Assembly: GCA_023387655.1 (NCBI GenBank) | Contig: JAEWHR010000127.1 | Span: 1 to 64,000, forward strand | From: Bacillota bacterium | GTDB taxonomy: Bacteria > Bacillota > Clostridia > Lachnospirales > Lachnospiraceae | Length of the DNA: 64,000 bases | Direction of reading: 5' to 3' | Part shown: one piece after another, positions 44,459-54,780 of the stretch | How the letters are laid out: the number at the start of each line of letters is the position of its first letter | How positions within the stretch are numbered: position 1 is the stretch's first letter | Translations under genes and position numbers: made by a program | Notes under the pieces: model-generated | Seen by the model: the letters and a program-made list of their open reading frames with translations, nothing else | Database searches by the model: none | Told to the model about the DNA's origin: nothing

Positions 44459-45802
44459 ATGTTTACTAGAAAGAGACTTATCAAGTTATTGGTTCCACTT
44501 GTAATTGAACAGTTACTTGCAGTTACAGTTGGTATGGCAGATACCATAATGATTGCAAAAAAAGGTGAGGAGGCTGTTTCAGGTATATCAGCAGTAGATG
44601 CTATCTGTGTGCTTTTAATAGGTCTCTTCTCAGCCTTAGCAACAGGCGGTGCTGTAGTGGCAGCGCAGTATCTAGGACAAAAGAACAGAGAAAAAGCCAG
44701 AGTGGCTGCAAATCAGTTGGTTTTGTCTGTAGCATTTTTATCAGTTATTTTAATGGTAATTTCTTTAATTGGTAATGGCGCAATTTTGCATTTAATTTAT
44801 GGTAAATTAAGTCCTCAGACGATGCAAAATGCGAAGACTTATTTTTATATTGTTGCAGTATCGTTCCCATTTATTGCGATTTATAATTCAGGAGCCGCTT
44901 TATTTCGAGCGATGGGTAATTCAAAGATTTCTATGATGACATCATTTTGGATGAATATCATTAATATTGTTGGTAATTCGATTCTTATCTTTGGTTTTGA
45001 TATGGGAGTAGCAGGTGCAGGAATTTCAACCTTACTAGCGCGTATGGTTGCAGCAATTATCGTAATGTTACGCCTTAGAAATCAAGAGAATGCTATTTGT
45101 ATTGAATATAACTTTCGTCTTGGCTATCAGCCAAAGATGATTCGACGGATTCTTAACATCGGTATTCCAAATGGATTAGAGAATAGTATTTTTCAGTTTG
45201 GTAAGCTTTTGGTAGGTAGTTTGATTGCCAGCTATGGTGAAGTCGGAATGACGGCGAATGCTATCGGTAACTCAGTGGCATCGTTTAACTGTATCCCAGG
45301 TAGCGCAATTGGATTAGCAATGATTACCGTAGTTGGTCAATGTGTAGGTGCAGGTAAGCTCGATGAAGCTAAGAAGTACACATGGAAATTATTAAAATAT
45401 GCAAGTATTTCCATGTTAGTACTCAATATAATCGTATTATTGAGTATTAATCCAATCGTTAATTTATTCGAAGCTCAAGCAGAAACAAAAGCGCTTGCAA
45501 CGAAACTGCTGATTTACCATTGTATTTGTTGTATCATCATTTGGCCATCTGCCTTTACATTACCTAATGCATTAAGAGCTGCCAATGATGTAAAATATAC
45601 AATGTTTACTTCAATCGCTTCCATGTGGATTTTCAGGGTTGGTTTCAGTTTTATATTAGCTCGAAATTTTGGTCTTGGTGTATTCGGTGTTTGGATAGCA
45701 ATGACAATCGACTGGGTATTCCGCGCAATCTTATTTATTAGTCGAATGATAAGCGGTGGATGGAAAAAGCATGCACGAATGGAACAAGCAGTCTCTAAAT
45801 AG
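44459..45802 (+). CDS. MATE-family efflux transporter
   Basis: 447 residues with 12 predicted membrane segments in two homologous bundles. Typical MATE stretches include QLLAVTVGMADTIMIA near the N-terminus and SAIGLAMITVVGQCVGAGK at the start of the second half. Exports organic cations, drugs or metabolites using a sodium or proton gradient. GAGAGG precedes the ATG. It is likely monocistronic. The next gene starts about 95 bp downstream on the same strand. Confidence 0.9.
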   Translation: MFTRKRLIKLLVPLVIEQLLAVTVGMADTIMIAKKGEEAVSGISAVDAICVLLIGLFSALATGGAVVAAQYLGQKNREKARVAANQLVLSVAFLSVILMVISLIGNGAILHLIYGKLSPQTMQNAKTYFYIVAVSFPFIAIYNSGAALFRAMGNSKISMMTSFWMNIINIVGNSILIFGFDMGVAGAGISTLLARMVAAIIVMLRLRNQENAICIEYNFRLGYQPKMIRRILNIGIPNGLENSIFQFGKLLVGSLIASYGEVGMTANAIGNSVASFNCIPGSAIGLAMITVVGQCVGAGKLDEAKKYTWKLLKYASISMLVLNIIVLLSINPIVNLFEAQAETKALATKLLIYHCICCIIIWPSAFTLPNALRAANDVKYTMFTSIASMWIFRVGFSFILARNFGLGVFGVWIAMTIDWVFRAILFISRMISGGWKKHARMEQAVSK

Positions 45803-45895
45803 AAAACTTTCAAAGGATTCCTTAAAAGTAGGATAAGCAACCTAAATTTATCACATAATACCATGGAAATATGTGAAGTTAGGAGTGCTATCAGA

Positions 45896-47074
45896 GTGAA
45901 AAAAAGAGTTATCATATTAGTAATCGTAGCTTTTTTGGTATTGTTATGTTCTAATACGAAAGTATATGCAAGCGAGGATTCATTTCGCTTGGAGGATTTG
46001 GCTGGAAAAACGGTAATTTTGCATACAAATGACACTCATGGAAGAATTCTATTGGGTAAGGATAATAGTGTTGGGCTTACAACCTTAGCTGCATTAAAGG
46101 ATGCTTGTATTGCAGCAGGAGCGGAAGTACTGTTGTTTGATGCAGGAGACACTTTTCGTGGAACAACTTTAGCTACTTATAATGAGGGAGAAACAATTGG
46201 AAAGTTAATGAATGCCCTCGGTTATGATGCGATGGTGACAGGCAATCATGATTATGAATATGGAACAAATCACCTTGTAGAATTAGCTAACAGGTTGAAT
46301 TTTCCGGTTTTAGGTTCGAATGTGATTGACTTAACTACCAATCATCTATTATTCGGAGAACATGTTCTTATTGAGAAAAATGATGTTACTTATGGAATCT
46401 TTGGACTTAGTACACAAGCAACTATGACAATTAATGATGCAAGGAACGTAGAACGTATTACAATTATGAGTCCAGTTGATTCTGCTCGTATGGAAGTAGC
46501 AGTTTTAAAGAGTGCAGGTGCTGATGTAATTATTGCTCTTGGACATCTTGGGATCAATGATAAAAGTCCTCAAAATAGTGTGGATGTCTTATCACAGGTG
46601 GAGGGGATTGATTTATTTATCGATGGGCACAGTCATAGTACACTCTTAGAATGTGCAAATGTGAATCCAAGAAGGGATACCTTACTCGTCAGTTCGGATC
46701 AGTATTTGAATTCAATTGGCGTTGTAGTTGTTGATAAGAATCAGAGAATGAAAGCATATAGTCTAACAGAGCCAATGTTAGAGGATTTAAATGTTTTAAC
46801 AAAAGAAACAGAGGATTTAGAAGTGGATGGGAAAAAGGCTCCTTTCACAAAGGCAGTAAATGAGATTTTACAAAAAGCTATTAAAGAAAGCAGTCAGGGT
46901 CTTAGCTTTCGAATTGGAGCGAATAATGTGCGTATGACTTCCATACCAACTGATAATATGTTAATTTTAGCGGCAAATGCAGCACTGGATTCCTCCATTA
47001 CTACTTCGGCAGGATTTGAGAAAAAAGAACAGAAGTTTACTATGTTCCGAATGATATTTTCGATTAAAAGATAG
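45896..47074 (+). CDS. Secreted metallophosphoesterase/5'-nucleotidase, apparently shortened
   Basis: 392 residues from GTG 45896, which follows AGGAG and gives a proper signal peptide (KKRVIILVIVAFLVLLC, cleavage near YASE). Catalytic-domain metal motifs are all present: HTNDTHGR, DAGDTFRG, GNHDYEYG, GHLG and DGHSHS. 5'-nucleotidase/UshA proteins usually continue with a full C-terminal substrate domain and exceed 500 residues. Here only about 90 residues follow, ending abruptly in a basic tail (FRMIFSIKR), so the C-terminal domain is partial. Either a truncation or a short variant. Expected role is extracytoplasmic release of phosphate and nucleoside. Confidence 0.78.
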   Translation: MKKRVIILVIVAFLVLLCSNTKVYASEDSFRLEDLAGKTVILHTNDTHGRILLGKDNSVGLTTLAALKDACIAAGAEVLLFDAGDTFRGTTLATYNEGETIGKLMNALGYDAMVTGNHDYEYGTNHLVELANRLNFPVLGSNVIDLTTNHLLFGEHVLIEKNDVTYGIFGLSTQATMTINDARNVERITIMSPVDSARMEVAVLKSAGADVIIALGHLGINDKSPQNSVDVLSQVEGIDLFIDGHSHSTLLECANVNPRRDTLLVSSDQYLNSIGVVVVDKNQRMKAYSLTEPMLEDLNVLTKETEDLEVDGKKAPFTKAVNEILQKAIKESSQGLSFRIGANNVRMTSIPTDNMLILAANAALDSSITTSAGFEKKEQKFTMFRMIFSIKR

Positions 47075-47264
47075 TTTCTTCGTTTACTTTTTTACTTCTC
47101 TTTGATATATTAATTTTGAAGCTTACTATGAGCGGAACTAAATCAGGGATTTGTTATAAATATGTTATTACGGTACAAGGAAGGTATCTTGCAGAGTGAA
47201 AATAGATACTATAAGTATACGATGTCTTTATAGCAAATCCTTGTTATTAAGAGGAGGTAATGTC

Positions 47265-48338
47265 ATGTTACTGAGGAAGGAATGGAATGGAGATTATTGT
47301 GATATAAAGCGAATTGGAAGAACCTATTCTAAGGATGGGATACGATGGCTTGCATTATCAGGAAGTGGAATAGAGTTTTACTGTGAGACAGATTTTGTTG
47401 AAATTGCATTTGTTTCTGATAGTTCAGTTTATGGACAGGATGAGACTAATTATGCAAGAGTTGCAGCGTACATAAACGAAGAGCTGGTTTTTTGTGATAC
47501 GTTAAAGGAAGAGAAAAAAACAGTAAAAATCTTTGAAAGTATGAAAAAACAAGAGATTATAGTCCGCATTTTAAAGTTATCAGAAGCACCACACTCTATG
47601 ATTGGAATAGAAAAAATTATTTTACATAGTGATATACCGCCAAAGAAGACAGTGGAATTGGCACATAAGATAGAATTTATAGGAGATTCCATTACTTGTG
47701 GATACGGAGTCGATGCAGAGAATGAATTATGCCATTTTACAACAGCAACTGAGGATGTAACAAAGGCTTACGCATATCTGACTGCAAAAGCATTAAATAG
47801 CGATTATAGTATGGTATCCTACAGTGGTTATGGAATTGTAAGTGGGTATACAGAGAATGATAAAAAAGACACCGTTCAGATTGTACCAAAATATTATCAA
47901 AGTGTTGCTAGATGCTTCGGCAGGTATAAGGAGTTACCATTATTGGAGAATATTCCTTGGAATTTTAAAGAGTACATCCCAGAACTTGTTGTTATAAATC
48001 TTGGAACAAATGATACTACCTATTGTAAAGATAGAAAAGAACGTCACGAAGAATATCGTGAGGAATATGTTAAGTTTCTAAAGGTAGTGAGAGATAAGAA
48101 TAAGGATGCAACTATATTATGTACATTAGGACTCATGGGTGCTACGTTATATCCAATGGTTGAAGAGGCAGTAGCTATATACCGTATGGAAACGAATGAT
48201 GATAATATAATTACCTTTCAGCTAACTGAGCAGGATGAGGCAGATGGCTATGGAGCAGATTGGCATCCAAGTAAAGTTACGCATCAAAAAGCTGCGAGAC
48301 AGTTGACAGAAGAGATTAGAAAGATTATGGGTTGGTAG
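47265..48338 (+). CDS. SGNH-hydrolase esterase, CE2-like
   Basis: 357 residues in the layout of carbohydrate esterase family 2: an N-terminal jelly-roll domain (about 1-125), then an SGNH hydrolase domain with nucleophile Ser in FIGDSITCGYG, block III VINLGTNDT, and a catalytic His in ADWHPS. CE2 enzymes remove acetyl groups from xylan or mannan sugars. There is no signal peptide, so this one would act in the cytoplasm on imported acetylated oligosaccharides, which is inference. GAGGAGG decides the start at 47265 over an upstream in-frame start at 47196. A terminator follows. Confidence 0.85.
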   Translation: MLLRKEWNGDYCDIKRIGRTYSKDGIRWLALSGSGIEFYCETDFVEIAFVSDSSVYGQDETNYARVAAYINEELVFCDTLKEEKKTVKIFESMKKQEIIVRILKLSEAPHSMIGIEKIILHSDIPPKKTVELAHKIEFIGDSITCGYGVDAENELCHFTTATEDVTKAYAYLTAKALNSDYSMVSYSGYGIVSGYTENDKKDTVQIVPKYYQSVARCFGRYKELPLLENIPWNFKEYIPELVVINLGTNDTTYCKDRKERHEEYREEYVKFLKVVRDKNKDATILCTLGLMGATLYPMVEEAVAIYRMETNDDNIITFQLTEQDEADGYGADWHPSKVTHQKAARQLTEEIRKIMGW

Positions 48339-48348
48339 ATATAAAATA

Positions 48349-48403
48349 AAAAAGGAGTGTTAAAAATGTTCGCTAAAGCAACACACTTTCAACACTCCTT
48401 TTT
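48349..48403. terminator. Bidirectional terminator
   Basis: AAAAAGGAGTGTT (48349-48361) pairs with AACACTCCTTTTT (48391-48403) around a long loop. A-tract and T-tract flanks serve both the esterase gene and the convergent cyclophilin gene. Confidence 0.8.
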
Positions 48404-48427
48404 TACATATGTTGATAAAAATTCAAA

Positions 48428-48952
48428 TTAAAGTTTTTCTGGTTCGTCGTATTCAACACCAAAAGTCTCTACGGTAACTTTCTTTAATTTCTGCTCTTCC
48501 AAAGGACGATCATTGTAATCAGTCTTTGTCTCAGCAATTTTATTTACAACATCCATTCCTTCGGTAACTTTACCAAACGCAGCGTATGCACCATCTAGGT
48601 GTGGGGAATCTTTGTGCATGATAAAGAACTGGGATCCTGCAGAGTTTGGACGCATGGAACGAGCCATGGATAAAACTCCTTCGGTATGCTTTAAGTCATT
48701 GATGATTCCATTTTGAGCGAATTCGCCACGGATAGAATAGCCAGGGCCGCCCATACCGCTTCCTTCTGGACAACCACCCTGAATCATAAAGCCTTTAATT
48801 ACACGATGGAAGATAAGCCCATCATAGTAGCCCTTTTTAATTAAAGATATAAAATTGTTTACGGATATTGGTGCGATTTCAGGATAAAGCTCTGCCTTAA
48901 TCACATCACCATTTTCCATTTCAAATGTAACAATAGGATTTTTTTCTGCCAT
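48428..48952 (-). CDS. Peptidyl-prolyl cis-trans isomerase (cyclophilin)
   Basis: 174 residues of the cyclophilin fold, about the whole length of the protein. Catalytic and binding residues lie in FHRVIKGFMIQGG (Arg), MARSMRPNSAGSQFFIMHKD (Gln, Phe) and HLDGAYAAFGKV. It has no signal peptide, so acts in the cytoplasm as a folding helper. AAGGAG precedes the start. Single reverse-strand gene. Confidence 0.93.
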   Translation of the reverse strand: MAEKNPIVTFEMENGDVIKAELYPEIAPISVNNFISLIKKGYYDGLIFHRVIKGFMIQGGCPEGSGMGGPGYSIRGEFAQNGIINDLKHTEGVLSMARSMRPNSAGSQFFIMHKDSPHLDGAYAAFGKVTEGMDVVNKIAETKTDYNDRPLEEQKLKKVTVETFGVEYDEPEKL

Positions 48953-49181
48953 GATATTCTCCTTTATTATTTCTTATCAAAGTCCTTCGCTATTATATCA
49001 TACCTGAGTTCATTCCTCAACCATATAGTTACAGGATTACCAAGTGCTTCGCATCTATTCATTGGAAATTAATTATGAATTCTTTAAATGTAATAAAATG
49101 AAAACAATAAAAAATTAATTGCATTTTATAGTGGAAATGATACAATTAGAAAGGTTTGTAGAATTTACATTGGAGGATATC

Positions 49182-50384
49182 ATGAGAACGGAACAGGCTT
49201 TACAGTCAAGTGACAATTTTGGAGAGACGAGAAATACTTGGCAAGAGAATAATAGTAATTCTAATTTAAGTACTAAAATTTTAAAAGCAATCAAATCACA
49301 AGCAGTCTTAACTATTGCGATTATAGCAGCAATTATTACCTGTTTCTTCGTACCAATCGACCGTGAGTACTTAAGTTACTTCGATGTACGAACCTTAGCT
49401 TGTTTGTTTTGTACTTTAGCAGTTGTTGGTGCTTATAAAAACATTCATATTTTTGAAATTGTGGCACGGTTTATTGTACTTCAATTACATAATGCACGTA
49501 ATGCTATTTTAGGTATTGTGTTTATTACTTATTTTGCATCAATGTTACTAGCAAATGATATGGCGTTATTAACCTTTTTGCCATTAGGATTCTTTGTATT
49601 AGAAAGTACCAATAAAAGAAAGTATATGGCGTTTACCTTTATTATGCAAAACATAGCTGCAAATCTAGGTGGAATGATAACACCATTTGGAAATCCACAA
49701 AATTTGTATTTATATTCTTATTATAATATACCAACGGGGACCTTCTTTCGTATCATGGCGATACCATTTGCAGTTGCTACTATTTTAATCATTGGGTGTT
49801 GCCTATGTGTAAAAAAAGAGCCACTCATGTTAAAAGATGATACAAAGCATGATGTCAAAATAGGGAGAACAGTAATCTATAGTATTCTTTTTATTTGCTC
49901 TATTTTAATCGTATTTCGTATCGTACCTTACTTATTAGGAACGATACTAATCACTCTTGCTATATTTTTTCTTGATAGAAGAGCACTTAGGGAGGTTAGT
50001 TATCCTCTTTTATTTACCTTCTGTGCCTTCTTTGTCTTTGCAGGTAATATGGCTAGAATACCACTAGTAAGCGAATTTTTTCATCGTATACTTCCACTAA
50101 GTCCACTCTTAATTGGAACATTATCCTGCCAAGTAATTAGTAATGTACCAAGTGCAGTATTGTTATCACGATTTACAGACGATTATGCGAATCTATTAGT
50201 TGCAGTAAATATTGGAGGGTGTGGAACTCTTATTGCATCTTTAGCAAGTTTGATTACCTATAGCGAATTTAAAAAGAATTTTCGTGAGAAAACAAAGCAG
50301 TATCTTCTCTGGTTTTCCTTACTTAATTTTGGCTTTCTAGCAGTATTGTTATTGGTTCAGATGTTATGTTCTAGGTTGCTATAG
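49182..50384 (+). CDS. SLC13/ArsB-NhaD-type anion permease
   Basis: 400 residues with about ten membrane segments. LANDMALLTFLPLGFFVLE and GGMITPFGNPQNLYLYSYY correspond to the two re-entrant, sodium/anion-binding loops of the ion-transporter superfamily (citrate, arsenite, Na/H). The substrate is unknown. GGAGG sits 5 nt before ATG 49182; the in-frame start at 49119 has no ribosome site. The last codons (coding for CSRLL, then stop) share the TTCTAGG...TATAG words of the tandem repeat that begins right after the stop, so the array may have spread from the gene's end. Confidence 0.82.
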   Translation: MRTEQALQSSDNFGETRNTWQENNSNSNLSTKILKAIKSQAVLTIAIIAAIITCFFVPIDREYLSYFDVRTLACLFCTLAVVGAYKNIHIFEIVARFIVLQLHNARNAILGIVFITYFASMLLANDMALLTFLPLGFFVLESTNKRKYMAFTFIMQNIAANLGGMITPFGNPQNLYLYSYYNIPTGTFFRIMAIPFAVATILIIGCCLCVKKEPLMLKDDTKHDVKIGRTVIYSILFICSILIVFRIVPYLLGTILITLAIFFLDRRALREVSYPLLFTFCAFFVFAGNMARIPLVSEFFHRILPLSPLLIGTLSCQVISNVPSAVLLSRFTDDYANLLVAVNIGGCGTLIASLASLITYSEFKKNFREKTKQYLLWFSLLNFGFLAVLLLVQMLCSRLL

Positions 50385-50394
50385 TGCTAGTGTA

Positions 50395-50660
50395 TATAGT
50401 TCTAGGGAGTTATAGTTCTAAAGAGTTATAGTTCTAAAGAGTTATAGTTCTAGGGAGTTATAGTTCTAGGGAGTTATAGTTCTAGAGTGATATAGTTCTA
50501 GGGTGATATAGTTCTAGAGTGCTATAGTTTTAGAGTATTATTTCTAGAATGCTATGGTGATAGGAGTGATATAGTTCTAGGGGGGTTATAGTCCTATAGT
50601 GCTATAGTTCTAGGCCAGAATATTTCTAGATTACAATAGTTTTGGATTACTATCGTTTTA
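50395..50660. repeat. 16-bp tandem repeat array (VNTR-like)
   Basis: At least nine head-to-tail copies of a 16-bp unit, consensus TATAGTTCTAGGGAGT, run in register from 50395 to about 50540. They are followed by six or seven degenerate copies to about 50660. It fills most of the gap 50385-50860. Spacers are absent, so it is not a CRISPR array. Confidence 0.85.
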
Positions 50661-50704
50661 TTCATGGTTGATTTGCTTGCATGATGATAGAATATATAAT
50701 TAAT

Positions 50705-50746
50705 AAACGCACGTCCATACAATCAGGAATGGACGTGCGTTTGTTT
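50705..50746. terminator. Strong bidirectional terminator
   Basis: AAACGCACGTCCAT (50705-50718) pairs perfectly with ATGGACGTGCGTTT (50729-50742), 10-nt loop. It separates the convergent permease and chemotaxis-receptor genes, beyond the repeat array. Confidence 0.85.
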
Positions 50747-50860
50747 CGTTATATTTAAAGTAAAGCTTTATAGTAAATAAGATGTGTTGTGTTCAACAGG
50801 GTAGGTGATATGTATGTTTTAAATGACCTAGAATTTATCTGTACACTAGCCATTTCATTA

Positions 50861-52972
50861 TTATAGTTTAAAGTGGCTGATTTCCTCTTGCATATTGGAT
50901 GCATTTTTACTTAAAATAGAAACAGTTTCACTTAGGGATTGTATTAACTCCATTTGACGATTCGCATTTTCTTCCACTTCAACAGAAACAGAAGCAGTTT
51001 CTTCTGATATTGCGGATATGCTTTCAATTGCATCAACCGTAGTTTCTTTCGCAGCTTCCATGTCTCTCATGCCATTAAGAATCATCTGCATATTATTCAC
51101 CAACTGATCGACAGAGTGATTAATTGTCTCAAAGGAATCAATGGTTAGAGTGAGTGAGTTTGTTTGATTTGTTACGATATTATCAGCTTTCATAACATTT
51201 TGAATCGTGCGATTCGTCTTTTCTTCAATCTTATGTATAATATCAGAGATTTTTTCAGATGCATGTACAGACTCATCCGCAAGTTTACGAATTTCAGTAG
51301 CTACAACGGCAAAGCCTAGTCCTGCATCGCCTGCTCTGGCAGCTTCAATGGAAGCATTTAAGGAAAGTAGATTCGTCTGCGCTGCTATCTCATTCATAAC
51401 TACGATGATACTACCAATGGTACCGGACAAATCATCTAATTCTTTAATATCAGATGAAATCGTACTCGTAATATCAGCAGTGGCTTTCGATTTGGAATTA
51501 AGATCATCCATTAGGCGAATTCCTTCCGTTACTTGTTGTTTGGTTGATAAAGTAATCTTATTAAAGTCATCGGTATAATGATAAACCGTTTGAATTTGTT
51601 CTGCGAGATCAGACATTTGGATTACACATTGTTCTGAGTCACTTGCTTGACTTGCAACACCATGTTCTATTTCAGCAATAGCGGTAGCAATTCCTTTACT
51701 TGCAGATAGTATATGTTTCGTGTTGTTATGTACTTCATCGGTAGAGATGGCAACTTTATTGCTTACCTCTTCCATGTTATGTAAGAGTTCACGGACACCG
51801 GTAATCATATCAGTAATACTATCTGATATAATGCGGAATTCATCGTTTCGTTTACTTGAAAATGAAACGGAAAAATCACCTTTTGCAGCAGAGGTTAACG
51901 GTTTAATAATATCTTTCACGCCCTTTCTTAAGGAACGGGAAAATAATACACAGATAACTCCAGCGATAATAATGGAGGAAAATACTAAGAAAAGAGTGAT
52001 ATATTTTATGTTATTTGTTTCTGTCAAAAGTGAACTCTCTGGTACGATTCCACATAACAAAGTCCCGGTTGAACCTACTTTAGCAGATGCAAAAATATAG
52101 CGTTCCCCATTTAAAGTAATGGTCTCAGTACTATTTTGTTCCTCGCTAATCATAGCAGCTTGTGCACACGAAAGCTGTGAGATGCTAGGTAAGTCTTCTT
52201 TCTTTGTAACATCATCTTCTGTTTCGTGAAATCCCGCAACAACAGAATCTTTTCCTCCTGGTACAAGAAAAGCAGAAAAACTGTTTGCACCGAAGTTTAT
52301 GTCTCTAAGAGCGCTATCGATTGTACTTTGTTTGATATCGATTAATACATAGATGTTAGTGTTAAAGTTGTATTTTCTCCAAATGCTTAGAGCATAATCA
52401 GAACAATCATATTGTTTATTATCGATATTGTTGATTTCTTCAAGATAAGGATGTGTACCGATAACTCCATAGGTATTAGGAGAGTTTAAAATTTGTTGCC
52501 CTTCTTCGGTTTCATTAAAACGGTCAAAGGTGTCAAGATTCATTTTAGCTTGTGTGGTAGTAATCCCTCTACCAATATTGCCAAAAATGTAGATGTGATA
52601 AATAAAGTCTGATATATTTTGCATATTCAGCATTCGCTTTTGGATGGCTTGCTTTGCTTTTGATTGATCTTCGGTTAGATTATCTGGATTTAATCTGGGA
52701 TTTTGATAATAAAACTGCATTTCTGTCATGCTCAAGAGCTCAGTGGAACGGCTGTTAATGTTTTCAAATCCTAAAGATAAATAGCTGGCTTTTGCATTGA
52801 TGGTATCGGTAATTGATTTCTTAGCTTGTTCTAACATAGCTTGCTTTGCTGTGATGAAACACACAGTTCCAAGTAGTATAATCATTGCGATCGGTACCAT
52901 AAAAGCGACAACCATTTTTGTTCCAATTCCATGAAACCCATTTCGTTTTTGCTTTTTACTTTTCTTCTTCAC
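50861..52972 (-). CDS. Methyl-accepting chemotaxis protein
   Basis: 703 residues. Membrane segments near residues 18-40 and 315-340 enclose a large extracytoplasmic sensor (probably Cache-like). A HAMP segment (about 340-395) follows, then the signalling domain with the conserved tip [21 protein letters not shown] and flanking methylation helices. The ligand is unknown. GTG start at 52972 with GGGAGGG upstream. It is a single gene; no che genes are in the window, so it reports to a chemotaxis core encoded elsewhere. Confidence 0.92.
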   Translation of the reverse strand: MKKKSKKQKRNGFHGIGTKMVVAFMVPIAMIILLGTVCFITAKQAMLEQAKKSITDTINAKASYLSLGFENINSRSTELLSMTEMQFYYQNPRLNPDNLTEDQSKAKQAIQKRMLNMQNISDFIYHIYIFGNIGRGITTTQAKMNLDTFDRFNETEEGQQILNSPNTYGVIGTHPYLEEINNIDNKQYDCSDYALSIWRKYNFNTNIYVLIDIKQSTIDSALRDINFGANSFSAFLVPGGKDSVVAGFHETEDDVTKKEDLPSISQLSCAQAAMISEEQNSTETITLNGERYIFASAKVGSTGTLLCGIVPESSLLTETNNIKYITLFLVFSSIIIAGVICVLFSRSLRKGVKDIIKPLTSAAKGDFSVSFSSKRNDEFRIISDSITDMITGVRELLHNMEEVSNKVAISTDEVHNNTKHILSASKGIATAIAEIEHGVASQASDSEQCVIQMSDLAEQIQTVYHYTDDFNKITLSTKQQVTEGIRLMDDLNSKSKATADITSTISSDIKELDDLSGTIGSIIVVMNEIAAQTNLLSLNASIEAARAGDAGLGFAVVATEIRKLADESVHASEKISDIIHKIEEKTNRTIQNVMKADNIVTNQTNSLTLTIDSFETINHSVDQLVNNMQMILNGMRDMEAAKETTVDAIESISAISEETASVSVEVEENANRQMELIQSLSETVSILSKNASNMQEEISHFKL

Positions 52973-53169
52973 AATAGCCCTCCCGACAAGAAAATCATAA
53001 TATTATTATATACCAAAATATTACATATTTCTACATGACTAATAAAGTTCCACAGATAGCCAAGAAAGTATAATTTATGCAATTTACTATAATTTTTTAT
53101 CAGTTGACTCTTGTTTAGATTACTAATTTTTTGATTGATTTGTGGTAAATTATGTATTAATATAGAGGA

Positions 53170-53187
53170 ATGTCGCTTTAACGACAT
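53170..53187. promoter_or_regulatory. Inverted repeat upstream of the 53.3 kb gene
   Basis: ATGTCG-CTTTAA-CGACAT, perfect 6-bp arms, in the divergent gap 52973-53297. It could be an operator or a small hairpin. I see no riboswitch here. Confidence 0.35.
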
Positions 53188-53297
53188 ATATCTCTTTCAT
53201 AAGCGTTATATGAAAAAATCTCTAAATAAGATGTAAAAATATGATATGGGGGATAGATCGAACTCGTGATAAAAATCAAAAATAGGAGGAGTTAGGA

Positions 53298-53960
53298 ATG
53301 AATGTAGAAGAGTACAAAAAGTTAGCTAAAGCTAAGAGTGAACAGGAAGACAACATTGCGACTGCACGAACTGAATCAAACAAGGTATGGACAAAGGATA
53401 GAAATGGTAAGATGCCTTACCTAATTAAACTATTTTTATTTTCCTTTGTCTATGTCATTGTGTTTTGTATTCTAATGTTTATTTTTATGGCAATATCAGA
53501 TCAATATAGCGGATTACTGATAACTTTGGCAGTGATTGTTTCAATCCCAGTATTTGTTGTGTTTGTTAAGAAAAACATGAGTAATTTTATTACCTTTATT
53601 TTATATGATGGTTCATTTTATCGATTAATGTATACGAAACAAAATATATCTATTAGGTCTGATGTATTACCGATTGAAGCACTTGGAGCAGCTTATTCAA
53701 TGTCTGGTGTACAAAAGGCGATAAATAGGGCTTCCAATGCAGGAGCAGATATAGAAAATACAATAACTGAGATGAGCGGTGATCCAAATACATGGCGTAT
53801 TGATAAGGTAAAAGAATTAAAGGTACATAAGCATGGATTTAAAGCAAAAGTAGTTGTAACAGTAATAATGTCAAATAAAACAAAAACTAAGAAGATAAAC
53901 GTCTTAGATGATTATATCGGTTATCCTCTATTATTAGATACGGTTAAAGAGCTTAAGTAA
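53298..53960 (+). CDS. Conserved-looking membrane protein of unknown function
   Basis: 220 residues. A charged N-terminus (1-38), two adjacent membrane helices (about 43-68 and 72-92), then a cytoplasmic C-terminal domain with Lys-rich beta-like segments. A Gly/Ala/Asn-rich loop (about 135-150) lies within the C-terminal domain. I recognise no family. The arrangement (two helices plus a soluble domain) is like bacterial PH-domain-type membrane proteins, but the similarity is only in layout. AGGAGG precedes the ATG. Divergent from the chemotaxis receptor and apparently monocistronic, with a hairpin downstream. Confidence 0.7.
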   Translation: MNVEEYKKLAKAKSEQEDNIATARTESNKVWTKDRNGKMPYLIKLFLFSFVYVIVFCILMFIFMAISDQYSGLLITLAVIVSIPVFVVFVKKNMSNFITFILYDGSFYRLMYTKQNISIRSDVLPIEALGAAYSMSGVQKAINRASNAGADIENTITEMSGDPNTWRIDKVKELKVHKHGFKAKVVVTVIMSNKTKTKKINVLDDYIGYPLLLDTVKELK

Positions 53961-54044
53961 GCGTAGGGGTAAGTATATAGTTATTGGTATTTACTTATAG
54001 ATTATTATTTAGTTACTTTTGATTAATTAAATAATAAAAATTAT

Positions 54045-54080
54045 ATTGCGAACACGACATACTGTTGTCATGTTCGCAAT
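54045..54080 (+). terminator. Hairpin after the 53.3 kb gene
   Basis: ATTGCGAACACGACA (54045-54059) pairs with TGTCATGTTCGCAAT (54066-54080) with one mismatch. Only a weak T-rich tail follows. The remainder of 53961-54253 shows no gene. Confidence 0.6.
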
Positions 54081-54253
54081 GTTACTATGTAAAATAAGTG
54101 GTACATACCTTAAACTAAATTTAATGTGGAAGAAAGATGTAGAATTTATGATTCAGCTGCATGTAAAAAAATCGGCAGATGCAATCGAATTAAATAACAG
54201 ATTTAGTGTAGGATGATACCTTTTATAGCATAAATAAGGAGGGAAAATAAGCT

Positions 54254-54676
54254 ATGAGAGAAGGAATTATAGAAAAGTCTTGTAAGATAATAGAGAAAAA
54301 TTCAGGAGAGGATACCTATTGTGCATTAGGTTTAATTGATTATGATGGATCTCCAACGATCTCTACCATAACGGCTTCGAAATCAGATGGAATCAACTGG
54401 ATTACCTTTTGCACAGGATTAAATTCAAGAAAATCTAAGCGAATAAACCAATGTAACCGTGCAAGTGTATGCTTTAACTCCGATGGCTATAATATAACTT
54501 TGGTTGGTACGATTGAAATTATAACAGATTTAGAAATAAAAAAAGAGATGTGGTATGGCGGGCTAATAAATCATTTCAGTGGGCCTGATGACCCTAATTA
54601 CTGTGTTTTGCGATTTACAACAGAACGTTATAATTTATTTGTTGATTGGGAGGGAGTTACTGGCCTTATTGAATAA
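54254..54676 (+). CDS. Pyridoxamine 5'-phosphate oxidase-like flavin-binding protein
   Basis: 140 residues in the split-barrel fold shared by PNPOx and general stress proteins. It begins with a helix, then CALGLIDYDGSPTISTITAS and NWITFCTGLNSRKSKRINQC, where FMN phosphate contacts normally lie. Family members bind FMN, F420 or heme; the true substrate is unknown. AAGGAGGG precedes the ATG. Single gene with a terminator after it. Confidence 0.85.
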   Translation: MREGIIEKSCKIIEKNSGEDTYCALGLIDYDGSPTISTITASKSDGINWITFCTGLNSRKSKRINQCNRASVCFNSDGYNITLVGTIEIITDLEIKKEMWYGGLINHFSGPDDPNYCVLRFTTERYNLFVDWEGVTGLIE

Positions 54677-54712
54677 ATGTGAAAGATACATAGTGATATA
54701 AGTAAGAAAACT

Positions 54713-54746
54713 AATGGTTGCTTGAATTCAAGCAACCATTTTGTTT
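54713..54746 (+). terminator. Rho-independent terminator
   Basis: AATGGTTGCTTG (54713-54724), loop AATT, CAAGCAACCATT (54729-54740), then TTGTTTT. Perfect 12-bp stem; it may also serve the convergent reverse-strand operon. Confidence 0.85.
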
Positions 54747-54780
54747 TCCTATTATTGTTTTCTGCTTGTTGTTGTTTTTC

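Noticed and set aside
50395..50660. Repeat array resembling a CRISPR
   Set aside because: Units are 16 bp and directly adjacent with no unique spacers; no cas genes nearby.
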